A stretch of DNA of 64,000 nucleotides from Candidatus Saccharimonadota bacterium (GTDB lineage Bacteria > Patescibacteriota > Saccharimonadia > Saccharimonadales > Saccharimonadaceae): positions 1-64,000 of the forward strand of contig JAFWNY010000018.1 in assembly GCA_017510075.1 (NCBI GenBank), in the 5' to 3' direction. The notes under the pieces are model-generated. The model was given only the letters and a program-made list of their open reading frames with translations. It did no database searches and had not been told where the DNA came from. The position numbers were made by a program, and so were the translations under genes. Shown here in pieces: positions 53,628 through 61,206 of the stretch (position 1 is the stretch's first letter; every line of letters begins with the position of its first letter).

Positions 53628-54463
53628 TATCTCCTCTTTCCTTCGTGGCGACTGCGCACGATCATTTTATTAGTTTTCTTATTGTGACGGGTACGATAAC
53701 CCAAAGTGAGCTGACCCCACGGCGTCCTCGGTGCCTTACCTGAGCCATGACGACCACCGTCACCACCACCATGTGGGTGATCCGTTGCGTTCATCACGAC
53801 ACCACGTACGGTTGGGCGAATACCCTTGCGGCGCTTCCGACCAGCCGCACCGATTTTCACATTCTGATGCTGCAAGTTGGATACAGTACCGATCGAAGCT
53901 TCACACCCTACGAGCACCTTACGCACTTCACCAGATGGCATCTTGAGCGTAGCGTAACCATTCTCCTTTGCCATCAACTGAGCCGAAGCACCTGCCGCGC
54001 GCACCATCTGGGCGCCCTTACCAGGAGTAAGCTCCACTGCATACACAAAGGTGCCCACTGGGATATTCTCGAGCGGCATCCGGTTGCTTTCTTCTACTTC
54101 AATCTCCGCCCCAGTCTTAAAGGTAGTACCCTTCGTCATCTTGGTATCCGCGAGCACATAATAATACACACCGTTCTGGTCTTTCACCCGTGCGATTCGA
54201 GCTGAACGATTCGGATCATACTCAATTTCCTCTACCGTCAAAGTTAAACCCTTAGGTAGATTGTAAGTCATGATCCGATAATGTCGCTTCACCCCGCCAC
54301 CACGGTGTCGCACCGTAATCCGACCTTGGTTATTTTTACCCGCTTGTTGTTTCTTCGCTCTTGTCAACGATTTCAGCGGCTTTCGCGTCGTAATCTGATC
54401 GAAATCCTGCGTCGTCTTTTGACGCTGCGCCGGCGTAATCGGGCGATATGCTTTAATAGCCAT
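53627..54463 (-). CDS. rplB: Large ribosomal subunit protein uL2
   Basis: A 278-residue L2 near the peptidyl-transferase centre. Visible landmarks are [37 protein letters not shown], and [18 protein letters not shown] with the functionally important His. Full family length. Confidence 0.98.
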   Translation of the reverse strand: MAIKAYRPITPAQRQKTTQDFDQITTRKPLKSLTRAKKQQAGKNNQGRITVRHRGGGVKRHYRIMTYNLPKGLTLTVEEIEYDPNRSARIARVKDQNGVYYYVLADTKMTKGTTFKTGAEIEVEESNRMPLENIPVGTFVYAVELTPGKGAQMVRAAGASAQLMAKENGYATLKMPSGEVRKVLVGCEASIGTVSNLQHQNVKIGAAGRKRRKGIRPTVRGVVMNATDHPHGGGDGGRHGSGKAPRTPWGQLTLGYRTRHNKKTNKMIVRSRHEGKRR

Positions 54464-54879
54464 TACTTATTCTCCTTCCCTGCATTCTTGTCCGCCTTCT
54501 TGGCCTCTTTCTCGGCCTTTTTGGCTTCCTTTGCGCTGGTTTTATTATTCTCTTCAGGCTCATCAAATACCTTAATTGAATCGCCTTTCTTCAAACGTAC
54601 ATAAGCGTACTTCTTATCCTGACGATGTGTAATCCCCGGATAAGCATGCTTACCCTTGCTGTACTTAGTCTTCTTGCCGTTACGAATCAGAGTCCGTACA
54701 TCAGTTACCGTCACGTTAAACTCTTTTTCGACCAACTTTGCGATCTCTTGCTTGCTCATCGCCCGCTTCACTGGGAACACATAAGTCCGATTAGTTTGCT
54801 CGAGATAACTTTTCTCGGTCGCCCGCGGCTCCAAGAGATGAAGCTGCAAATTCACTTTTTCAGTTGTATTCTCTGCCAT
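54463..54879 (-). CDS. rplW: Large ribosomal subunit protein uL23
   Basis: A 138-residue L23. The fold covers ~10-105 (LLEPRATEKSYL, AKLVEKEFNVTVTDVRTLIRNGKKTKY). A ~35-residue Lys/Ala/Glu tail is additional. It marks the exit-tunnel docking site for trigger factor and SRP. Confidence 0.95.
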   Translation of the reverse strand: MAENTTEKVNLQLHLLEPRATEKSYLEQTNRTYVFPVKRAMSKQEIAKLVEKEFNVTVTDVRTLIRNGKKTKYSKGKHAYPGITHRQDKKYAYVRLKKGDSIKVFDEPEENNKTSAKEAKKAEKEAKKADKNAGKENK

Positions 54880-54880
54880 T

Positions 54881-55480
54881 TTACTTCTCCTCTCCGATTA
54901 ACCAAGCTTCGACCGCCTTCAATGCCTGCTCGCTAAACACGATCGCATCTGCATTCATAATATCAAACACATTAAGATACGTCGCGCGCACCAGCTTCAC
55001 ATTCGGTAAATTATTTGTTGAGCGCATTACTTCTGGCGTCTTCTCTGCGGCTACCGCCAGCACGTTCTTGCCATCTAGCTTCATATCCTTCAAAACCTTC
55101 GCAGCATCCTTAGTTTTACCAGTCAATTTCACATCCTTAGCCAGTACAAATACTGCCTTATCTGCATTTTTCATGCTAAGAGCCTGACGTACTGCCAATT
55201 GTTTGCTGCTCTTCGAAATCTTCTTGGTGAAGTTCTCATTGCCCGTGCGACCAAACGCCACACCACCATGACGCCAAATCGGGTTACGCGTAGAGCCAAA
55301 CCGTGCCCGACCAGTTCCTTTCTGCTTCCATGGTTTCTTGCCACCACCGCGAACTTCACCCCGCTTCAAAGTTTTCGCATGCGAACTGCGCGAGTTGGCC
55401 AGATATGCATCGTAAGCAAGCTTGACGAGTTCATGATTTTCTACGGTCAGACCGAATATATCTTTATTCAAAGTTGCCAT
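54881..55480 (-). CDS. rplD: Large ribosomal subunit protein uL4
   Basis: A 199-residue L4. The tunnel loop is conserved (RGEVRGGGKKPWKQKGTGRARFGSTRNPIWRHGGVAFG). In E. coli L4 represses its own operon through the leader RNA; the structured leader upstream of rplC here is a candidate for similar control. Confidence 0.97.
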   Translation of the reverse strand: MATLNKDIFGLTVENHELVKLAYDAYLANSRSSHAKTLKRGEVRGGGKKPWKQKGTGRARFGSTRNPIWRHGGVAFGRTGNENFTKKISKSSKQLAVRQALSMKNADKAVFVLAKDVKLTGKTKDAAKVLKDMKLDGKNVLAVAAEKTPEVMRSTNNLPNVKLVRATYLNVFDIMNADAIVFSEQALKAVEAWLIGEEK

Positions 55481-55481
55481 A

Positions 55482-56102
55482 TTACTCCTTTCCCTCCACG
55501 CTTACAATTCCCTTACGTGGACCAGGCACAGCACCCTTAAGACCAATGAGGTTGTTCTCTGCGTCAATATAAGCGACAACAAGGTTCTTCACGGTTACTT
55601 GATCATGCCCCATCCGGCCCGGCATCTTTTTGCCTTTCCAAACCTTCTGCGGGTACATCGAACCAATTGAACCAACCTTACGAATGTCGCCCTTAAACCC
55701 GTGCGTATTGCGCGATTCATTAAAATTGTGACGCTTCACCGTACCAGCATAGCCTTTGCCTTTACTCGTACCGGTCACCGTCACCTTATCACCTAGCTTA
55801 AAGCTCTCGACCGTGAGGGAATCCCCCAGCTTCATTCCTTCAGGAATCACCTCTACGCGGAATTCCTTCAGGACTTTAGGATTAATATTTTCACCAGCCT
55901 TCTTAACGTGGCCAGCAACCGACTTGCTCAGATTCTTACCCTGACCGTAGCCCACTTGCACAGCATTATAACCATCGGTATCGACAGTCTTTATCTGAGT
56001 CACTGCACACGGACCAGCTTGGAGGATAGTCACCGGGGTAACTACACCGTCTTCGCCGATAATCTGGGTCATACCAATTTTGGTGCCGAGAATGACTTGC
56101 AT
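55482..56102 (-). CDS. rplC: Large ribosomal subunit protein uL3
   Basis: A 206-residue L3 (ILGTKIGMTQIIGEDG; GKGYAGTVKRHNFNESRNTHGFKGDIRKVGSIG). First gene of the rplC-to-rpsH block. rpsJ, the usual first gene of the S10 operon, is not upstream. An AAAGGAA site precedes the ATG. Confidence 0.97.
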   Translation of the reverse strand: MQVILGTKIGMTQIIGEDGVVTPVTILQAGPCAVTQIKTVDTDGYNAVQVGYGQGKNLSKSVAGHVKKAGENINPKVLKEFRVEVIPEGMKLGDSLTVESFKLGDKVTVTGTSKGKGYAGTVKRHNFNESRNTHGFKGDIRKVGSIGSMYPQKVWKGKKMPGRMGHDQVTVKNLVVAYIDAENNLIGLKGAVPGPRKGIVSVEGKE

Positions 56103-56341
56103 CCTATTCCTTTCCTTTATTTATAGAGTTTTGCCTCTGATCATCAGGCAAAACCACTTTTATTATTTCCGCCTACCTCTAGTAGACTATTCCAGACGTA
56201 ATTTTACCTCTGTACACCAAGTAAAATTACCTCTATAACACAGTTCTCACCCTCCACAGGCAAAACTGCACGTTTAAAACTAGACTTTTGACCGGTTTCC
56301 CTAATTCGGGACCTTGTCTTATGCCTAGATGTAACCCCTCA
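56103..56341 (-). promoter_or_regulatory. Structured 5' leader of the S10-type operon
   Basis: A leader of ~230 nt with several inverted repeats. GTTTTGCCT/AGGCAAAAC (56128-56154) is the hairpin nearest rplC. GTAATTTTAC/GTAAAATTAC (56198-56230) is a perfect 10-bp stem. A third copy, AGGCAAAACT (56258-56267), can pair for 10 bp with AGTTTTGCCT (56127-56136), competing with the local hairpin. This is the layout of a switchable attenuator or autoregulatory site. No named element was recognised. Confidence 0.6.
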
Positions 56342-56370
56342 ATTATAGCACACTTTCCCCACCTTGTGAA
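56342..56370 (-). promoter_or_regulatory. Promoter of the S10-type operon
   Basis: TTCACA and TATAAT with 17 bp spacing and GTGTGC before the -10. Confidence 0.8.
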
Positions 56371-56406
56371 CCCCTATTTTATCAAAGTATTTTTAGAAAT
56401 TAAAGT

Positions 56407-56429
56407 CCCCCGCACTGGCTGTGCGGGGG
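56407..56429. terminator. Terminator after the sigma-4/alpha-CTD gene
   Basis: CCCCCGCAC pairs with GTGCGGGGG. Its best T-run is on the plus strand; on the minus strand ACTTTAATTT follows, a weaker tail. Confidence 0.75.
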
Positions 56430-56450
56430 CTTTTTATTTTAGAAAGATAC

Positions 56451-57254
56451 TCAGTGACCGATGCTGAAATCGTATCCGATCTTCTTCATCTTGTCATTGA
56501 TTTCTGCTACCTCGAAAGGGCCAATGCCTCTCAAACCACTCCAAGACTCCTGAGGGCGATTGACAACGTCCGAAATCGTGTCGATTCCGGCACGTCTCAG
56601 AGCATTATACGCCCCAACAGTAAGGTTGAGCTCAGCAAGCCCTCCCATTCGGTTCTTCTGCAAATCAGCAAACTCAACGATGGCCTCGTTAAGCTCCTTC
56701 GAAGCAACGAAGTTTATAACGGGGAGGTTGTTTCTCAGCCTCAGTTTTCTAATGGCTCTAGCCTCAAGCTGACGAGCATACTCTGCAGTAACACCGAGAG
56801 AACGCCCGACATAGTCAAGGCTCTGACAAACCTCGTAATCAAGGCCGAAACGTCTGCTAAGGACTTCGTACTCCTTGTCAGAAAGACGATCCCGAAGAGA
56901 AAGCTTCACACTCTCAAGATCATCATCACTAATCCCGACAAAGTTTTCATACTCATCGCTGGAAAACTTATAAAGGTAATCCGCGAGACTCTCCCGTCTC
57001 CTCAGGAAGACAGCCATATAAACATCTCTTACTCGAAAAGACATGACAAAATCCGTCTCAGGACGAATAAAGCCAGCCTGATTGAGCGCGGAGACGAGCT
57101 CCGCTTTCCACTTCGGAAGGTTATCCTCATATGCGACAGATCTGCCACACTGAATAACCTCCTCATCGGAATCGAAATGTTTCTTCAAATAGGTTCGAGT
57201 AAGTGAAGACAAGTTCAACTTGTCCACCAAACAAAAAGCTTTTGCCAAAATCAT
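56451..57254 (-). CDS. Sigma region 4-like / RNA polymerase alpha-CTD-like fusion protein
   Basis: A 267-residue soluble protein. Residues ~1-110 are an unrecognised N-terminal region. Residues ~115-173 look like sigma-70 region 4, a helix-turn-helix for -35 recognition (LSDKEYEVLSRRFGL, VGRSLGVTAEYARQLEARAIRKLR). Residues ~207-261 look like the alpha C-terminal domain (LTVGAYNALRRAGIDTISDVV, LRGIGPFEVAEINDKMKKIG). There is no sigma region 2 or 3, so it should not open promoters; an activator or polymerase-binding adaptor is likelier. It has a perfect promoter and an AAGGAGGT site. Assignments are by eye. Confidence 0.75.
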   Translation of the reverse strand: MILAKAFCLVDKLNLSSLTRTYLKKHFDSDEEVIQCGRSVAYEDNLPKWKAELVSALNQAGFIRPETDFVMSFRVRDVYMAVFLRRRESLADYLYKFSSDEYENFVGISDDDLESVKLSLRDRLSDKEYEVLSRRFGLDYEVCQSLDYVGRSLGVTAEYARQLEARAIRKLRLRNNLPVINFVASKELNEAIVEFADLQKNRMGGLAELNLTVGAYNALRRAGIDTISDVVNRPQESWSGLRGIGPFEVAEINDKMKKIGYDFSIGH

Positions 57255-57349
57255 CTACCTCCTTGGTATACATTTTACTTGAACAGAAAACTTTTCCTTT
57301 CTTAAAAATTTTAATGTTCTACTTGCCCTTGTTTTTACCCTTAATAAAC

Positions 57350-57378
57350 ATTATAGCACAAATACTTATTTTTGTCAA
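57350..57378 (-). promoter_or_regulatory. Consensus promoter of the sigma-4/alpha-CTD gene
   Basis: Perfect TTGACA and TATAAT with 17 bp spacing and TTTGTGC context; leader of ~90 nt. Confidence 0.9.
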
Positions 57379-57429
57379 TATAAAAACAGTATGATTATCA
57401 TACAACAAACTATACAACTAGCATAAAAT

Positions 57430-57453
57430 CCCCCGGTCACCACGGACCGGGGG
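57430..57453 (-). terminator. Terminator of the C-type-lectin-like gene
   Basis: CCCCCGGTC pairs with GACCGGGGG; ATTTTATG follows on the minus strand. Confidence 0.88.
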
Positions 57454-57468
57454 GTCACTGAATTTAAG

Positions 57469-58086
57469 TTACTTATCTCTGACAAGGCGCACACGATATG
57501 CTTCACGCGCGGCAGAACCACAAGTACCAACATACTCGCACCCATACACCCTATCTTTTTCCTTCAGAAAGTAAAAATAACGGTTAAGCGCAGTGGGATC
57601 CCGAGAATCGTCGTTCACTCCACAACTAGAAGCATAGCAACCACTATTTCCGACATTATGGATAAAGCTGGGGTCATGAGGATGCCAGTTATAATTGCTA
57701 ACATCATCTTCCTGCACATACCCACCATAGACCAACCCCAATTTAGCCATCAAGATTCTATGATCGGTATCGCCATCCTCCGTTCCGAACTCCTCTAGCA
57801 ACATATGCCACTCGTCGTCAGTTGGCAAGCGCCAGCCTCCGAGCGGATCATAGTCACCACTTTCGTCTTTAGACACTCTAGGCATCTTAAACGCCTCGAA
57901 TTCATCTCGGGTCCAATAAAGCTTCAGGTTATTAGCCTCGACAACCCATAAATCTTCCGGAGCAACAATAATTTTAAGCCGCTCAGAGTGTACACCATTA
58001 TCAGCCCAAGCATCAAAACTAGGGCACGCTTCACTTCCTCGTTTTTTCAACACGTCATACATGCCGATTTCTTTACTTAAATCCAT
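57469..58086 (-). CDS. Cytoplasmic C-type-lectin-like (Fib_succ_major/DUF1566-type) protein
   Basis: A 205-residue protein without signal peptide or membrane segment. The central GGWRLPTDDEWHMLLEEFG is the hallmark of Fib_succ_major/DUF1566-type domains, and the protein ends AYRVRLVR, typical of formylglycine-generating-enzyme and C-type-lectin folds. Four cysteines lie in the last 60 residues. The fold is shared with the variable surface protein at 42426, but there is no NNC bias here, so no sign of mutagenic variation. Its own promoter and terminator make it a single-gene unit. Function unknown. Confidence 0.7.
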   Translation of the reverse strand: MDLSKEIGMYDVLKKRGSEACPSFDAWADNGVHSERLKIIVAPEDLWVVEANNLKLYWTRDEFEAFKMPRVSKDESGDYDPLGGWRLPTDDEWHMLLEEFGTEDGDTDHRILMAKLGLVYGGYVQEDDVSNYNWHPHDPSFIHNVGNSGCYASSCGVNDDSRDPTALNRYFYFLKEKDRVYGCEYVGTCGSAAREAYRVRLVRDK

Positions 58087-58133
58087 TTAAGGTTCACCCC
58101 TTTTCATTTTCTCATCCACAAAGGGATATTTCT

Positions 58134-58161
58134 ATTGTAACATAATCGCCAAAAAAATCAA
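58134..58161 (-). promoter_or_regulatory. Promoter of the C-type-lectin-like gene
   Basis: TTGATT and TACAAT with 16 bp spacing and TATGT before the -10. Confidence 0.65.
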
Positions 58162-58212
58162 CCCCCCACCAAGCTCTACAACCTCTTCTCCCAAATTTTC
58201 ACCAAATAAAAC

Positions 58213-58234
58213 AAACCCCGCCGTAGCGGGGTTT
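58213..58234 (-). terminator. Terminator of the DUF3841-HicB-like operon
   Basis: AAACCCCGC pairs with GCGGGGTTT around a 4-base loop; TGTTTTATTT follows on the minus strand. Confidence 0.88.
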
Positions 58235-58260
58235 ATCACTTCCTTTCAGTCCTCATAATA

Positions 58261-58806
58261 TTACTTCAAATTCACTGCCTTCACCACGGCATCGGTCAGC
58301 AACCGGCTGAAGTTAACGCCAGCCTTAATGCCGATCTCGTTGGCCCAGTCAGGGATGGTAATCGTCTTCCTGACGTAATCACCACCGTTACTGGCACAAG
58401 CTTCCTTAACCAGCGCCTCGGTCAGCAACCGGCTGAAATTAACGCCAGCTTCGGCGCCAATTTCGTTTACTTTTTTAGGGATCGTCAGCGTCTTCTTGAC
58501 GAGACGGCTATCCCCGTTGATAAGACATTCACTAACCGGCACGAAGTGCAGACAGCAATTACGCATACCTGCCATCATACGGGCCGCTGTATCGGCGGAA
58601 GTTGGGGCAGGGATCACGACTTTCGGATCCCATCTTTTGGTCTTCGAACACCTATCAAAGATGTACGATGCCAAAACCGACTCGGCTCTTTCAATAGCCT
58701 CATCGAACTCAGTAGCCTTATACCTGAGAAATGGGAAATCGAGAAAGAATACATTATAAACATCCTTATCTTTCTCGATGAGAACAGGGTAATTTACGTA
58801 TTTCAT
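58261..58806 (-). CDS. HicB-like antitoxin-type protein with duplicated C-terminal motif
   Basis: A 181-residue protein. Residues ~4-70 resemble the HicB RNase H-like fold (YPVLIEKDKDVYNVFFLDFP, FDEAIERAESVLASYI, IPAPTS). The C-terminal part contains a ~32-residue motif twice (103-134 and 145-176), sharing NEIGxxAGVNFSRLLT; this resembles the DNA-binding end of HicB. The DNA of the two copies is also similar, so the duplication is recent. No HicA toxin is adjacent. The partner gene is the DUF3841-like gene, whose stop overlaps this ATG by 4 bases. Confidence 0.72.
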   Translation of the reverse strand: MKYVNYPVLIEKDKDVYNVFFLDFPFLRYKATEFDEAIERAESVLASYIFDRCSKTKRWDPKVVIPAPTSADTAARMMAGMRNCCLHFVPVSECLINGDSRLVKKTLTIPKKVNEIGAEAGVNFSRLLTEALVKEACASNGGDYVRKTITIPDWANEIGIKAGVNFSRLLTDAVVKAVNLK

Positions 58807-59357
58807 TTACACTCCTCCTCACCAAAATGTTCTTCCTGTTCTGGCACAACAAACAAGGTAACACCAATCACGTCTTCAAGCCTCAGCTCCCAAAACGTAA
58901 TCTGACATCCTTCATCTGAATGCTCTCGAAAAATCCTCTGCCAAGAGTCAAGTTTCACCTTCTCTTGACATTCGCTATCCATTTCTTCAAAGGAATCATA
59001 TTCCTCATAGGTATCGAAAAACGGGTAATCATTTAAAACCGAATGCCAGCCATCAAAGTCCGACATTACTACACGGGATTCATCAATTTCGACATCAACC
59101 CTTATCATCACATCACCAGGTACACCAAATCCCCCAGACATCCAATTAGGATTATCAATATCGGCAAAAGCCCACACAGGATACTCTATCTTCTCAGGCG
59201 GAACCCCAACACGACTAATCATCTGCTCGACCATCCAATCATAGGCATCCTTAAATCCCCACTCTTGAATAAAGCCAGACTTTTTCGCATCGCAAACATA
59301 CCTTCCCAACGCCAACTGGTTCAATATATTCAAGGACTGAATCGTGTAAAGCTTCAA
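58803..59357 (-). CDS. DUF3841-like protein
   Basis: A 184-residue soluble protein. The start MKLYTIQSL, then AYDWMVEQM, YPVWAFADIDNP and MSDFDGWHSVLNDYPF, are the marks of the DUF3841 family as I remember it; its biochemistry is unknown to me. The TTG start at 59357 was chosen because it lies 6 bases after GGAGGTG; a GTG six codons earlier would overlap that site. It is first in an operon with the HicB-like gene, so it could be the toxin or target half of an unusual pair. That pairing is an inference from overlap only. Confidence 0.68.
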   Translation of the reverse strand: MKLYTIQSLNILNQLALGRYVCDAKKSGFIQEWGFKDAYDWMVEQMISRVGVPPEKIEYPVWAFADIDNPNWMSGGFGVPGDVMIRVDVEIDESRVVMSDFDGWHSVLNDYPFFDTYEEYDSFEEMDSECQEKVKLDSWQRIFREHSDEGCQITFWELRLEDVIGVTLFVVPEQEEHFGEEECK

Positions 59358-59396
59358 AGCCTTCACCTCCCCCACAGAATAAAAACTTATGCTTTA

Positions 59397-59425
59397 ATTT
59401 TAACACACATTATCAAAAAAGTCAA
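59397..59425 (-). promoter_or_regulatory. Promoter of the DUF3841-HicB-like operon
   Basis: TTGACT and TAAAAT with 17 bp spacing and ATGTGTGT before the -10. Almost identical to the promoter region at 60055-60081. Confidence 0.75.
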
Positions 59426-59467
59426 TACTATATATATTTTTCTATATTTTGTCAAACAAAAGAAAGA

Positions 59468-59485
59468 GGCGGTCTTTCGACCGCC
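59468..59485 (-). terminator. Terminator of the two-small-gene operon
   Basis: GGCGGTC-GAAA-GACCGCC on the minus strand, followed by TCTTTCTTTT. Confidence 0.88.
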
Positions 59486-59493
59486 AATAGGAT

Positions 59494-59790
59494 TCACCCC
59501 CAACAATATTCGAAGCATACCACACCCCACTCCTTGTCCTCGCTCCAAGACGAGAAAGTTACATAAGTCATCATCGCGCTACCGAACTCGTAATCCCAGC
59601 GATGTTCAATCTTGACGATGTCAATATTAGTTCGCTTGATGAGCTTAGTGATCTTCTTACTTTCCCCACTGACATACGGAGAATAACCAGAAACCTCAAG
59701 CAATTGCTTGAGCAAGTCGAAAATCCTCTCACAAGGAGTCGGGATACCTCGGTAGGCATCATTGATTTTAGTGATGATGTCGTTCAACAT
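59494..59790 (-). CDS. Small orphan protein
   Basis: A 98-residue soluble protein not recognised as any family. Its N-terminal half is helical (MLNDIITKIND, RIFDLLKQLLE); the C-terminal half looks beta-rich with aromatic residues and ends CFEYCWG. The start MLND follows a GGGGGTG site; a start three codons earlier is open. It lies 1 base after the small membrane protein gene, so the two form an operon. Confidence 0.6.
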   Translation of the reverse strand: MLNDIITKINDAYRGIPTPCERIFDLLKQLLEVSGYSPYVSGESKKITKLIKRTNIDIVKIEHRWDYEFGSAMMTYVTFSSWSEDKEWGVVCFEYCWG

Positions 59791-59791
59791 T

Positions 59792-59992
59792 TCACACACC
59801 CCCTTTCTTCATAAGGTCTTTTCTTCGCCAGTAATACCTAGTGACACCCATGACCACTAACAGCTGGACGATCAACTCAACACCAGCTACCAATACGAAC
59901 ATGTTCTGAACGCCAACCAAAGTCAAGTAAACGTACAGAGCCATCTCAATGAAGATAACGAAGTAAAGGAAAACCAAAGTACGCTTCAACAT
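59792..59992 (-). CDS. Small two-span membrane protein
   Basis: A 66-residue hydrophobic protein with two likely transmembrane helices (~4-24 and ~28-50) and a basic C-terminal end (RYYWRRKDLMKKGGV). Not recognised. The start MLKRTL follows an AAGGAGG site. It is the first gene of a two-gene operon. Confidence 0.65.
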   Translation of the reverse strand: MLKRTLVFLYFVIFIEMALYVYLTLVGVQNMFVLVAGVELIVQLLVVMGVTRYYWRRKDLMKKGGV

Positions 59993-60046
59993 TCTTGCCT
60001 CCTTCTTAATGTACAGAGATAATTTATAAAACTGCAACTACCCTAT

Positions 60047-60078
60047 ATTATATATAACACACATTATCAAAAAGTCAA
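60047..60078 (-). promoter_or_regulatory. Promoter of the two-small-gene operon
   Basis: TTGACT (60073-60078), then ATGTGTGTTATATATAAT; the -10 is TATATA at 16 bp or TATAAT at 20 bp. The module repeats the promoter at 59397-59425. Confidence 0.55.
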
Positions 60079-60117
60079 TACTTTTTACATATTTTTTCAT
60101 CTACGCAAGCATAATTA

Positions 60118-61200
60118 TCATACACACGTATACTTATCCAACCACGCCTCCATAAACCCTTCAATCTTCCCATCCAGCACCCCATCCACATCACTAGTCT
60201 CATATCCAGTCCGCGTATCCTTCACTAATTTATACGGCTGCATCACATAATTCCGTATCTGTTGCCCCCATCCTGCCGATTCACCAGCACGCAAATCCAC
60301 CAAGCTCGCCGCATGCTGTTCCATTTGCATCTGCGCTAATTTCCCACGCAATATTTCCATCGCCTTCTCCTTATTCTGATGTTGCGAGCGCTCATTCTGA
60401 ATCGCCACCGCAATCCCAGTCGGCAAATGCGTAATTCGCACCGCCGAATCCGTCGTATTCACCCCTTGCCCCCCGTGCCCACCGCTATGATACACATCTA
60501 TCCGTAAATCTTTATCATCAATCACCACCTCGTCCGGCGCAGAGATCACCGGCAACACCTCCACCAGCGCAAAAGACGTCTGCCGTTTCTGATCCGCATT
60601 AAACGGCGATAACCTTACCAATCGATGTACCCCATGCTCCGACTTCAACCACCCATAAGCATTAGTACCAGAGATTTCATACACCGCCGTTTTAATTCCA
60701 GCTTCTTCCCCCTCCACTCGCTCAATCCGAACAGCTCTAAACCCCTTCTTTTCACAAAACCTCAAATACATCCGCTCCAACATTCCTGCCCAATCCATTG
60801 CCTCAACTCCTCCAGCCCCCGAAGTTATCCTAAGAATCGCATCGTCTCCATCATATTTTCCAGTAAATCTAAGCGCTTTCTTTAGCTCATCATACTGCCT
60901 CTCCATCGCCTCAATCTGCCCAGTAATCTCATCCTTCAGATCCTCTCCCCCAATTTCCATCAATTCCTTCAAATCCTCAATCTGTGTCCTCAAAATCTCC
61001 CACGGCTCCACTTCCTCGTTCAGCCGTGCCAACTCTTGATTCTTCTCAGTCGCCGCCTTCACATCTCGCCAAATCTCCGGCTCTGCCACCTCACGCTCCA
61101 ACTCTGCGACCTGCTCAACTTTCTCCGCAATCTCAAGCTTCTCATAACTCTTCAAAAACTCCCCCTCAAGCACTGTCAATCTCTTCATCAAATCCTGCAT
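60118..61200 (-). CDS. prfB: Peptide chain release factor 2
   Basis: A 360-residue class I release factor. The catalytic GGQ is in GGHGGQGVNTTDSAVR. The stop-codon-reading motif is SPF (RLSPFNADQKR), which marks RF2, reading UGA and UAA, in line with UGA being a stop here. The start MQDLMKRL lies 6 nt after TATAAT. There is no in-frame UGA, so the programmed frameshift that regulates prfB in many bacteria is absent. Confidence 0.96.
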   Translation of the reverse strand: MQDLMKRLTVLEGEFLKSYEKLEIAEKVEQVAELEREVAEPEIWRDVKAATEKNQELARLNEEVEPWEILRTQIEDLKELMEIGGEDLKDEITGQIEAMERQYDELKKALRFTGKYDGDDAILRITSGAGGVEAMDWAGMLERMYLRFCEKKGFRAVRIERVEGEEAGIKTAVYEISGTNAYGWLKSEHGVHRLVRLSPFNADQKRQTSFALVEVLPVISAPDEVVIDDKDLRIDVYHSGGHGGQGVNTTDSAVRITHLPTGIAVAIQNERSQHQNKEKAMEILRGKLAQMQMEQHAASLVDLRAGESAGWGQQIRNYVMQPYKLVKDTRTGYETSDVDGVLDGKIEGFMEAWLDKYTCV

Positions 61201-61206
61201 ACACCT

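Noticed and set aside
60118-61200. Programmed frameshift in prfB
   Set aside because: The reading frame is continuous from the leaderless ATG, with no in-frame UGA.
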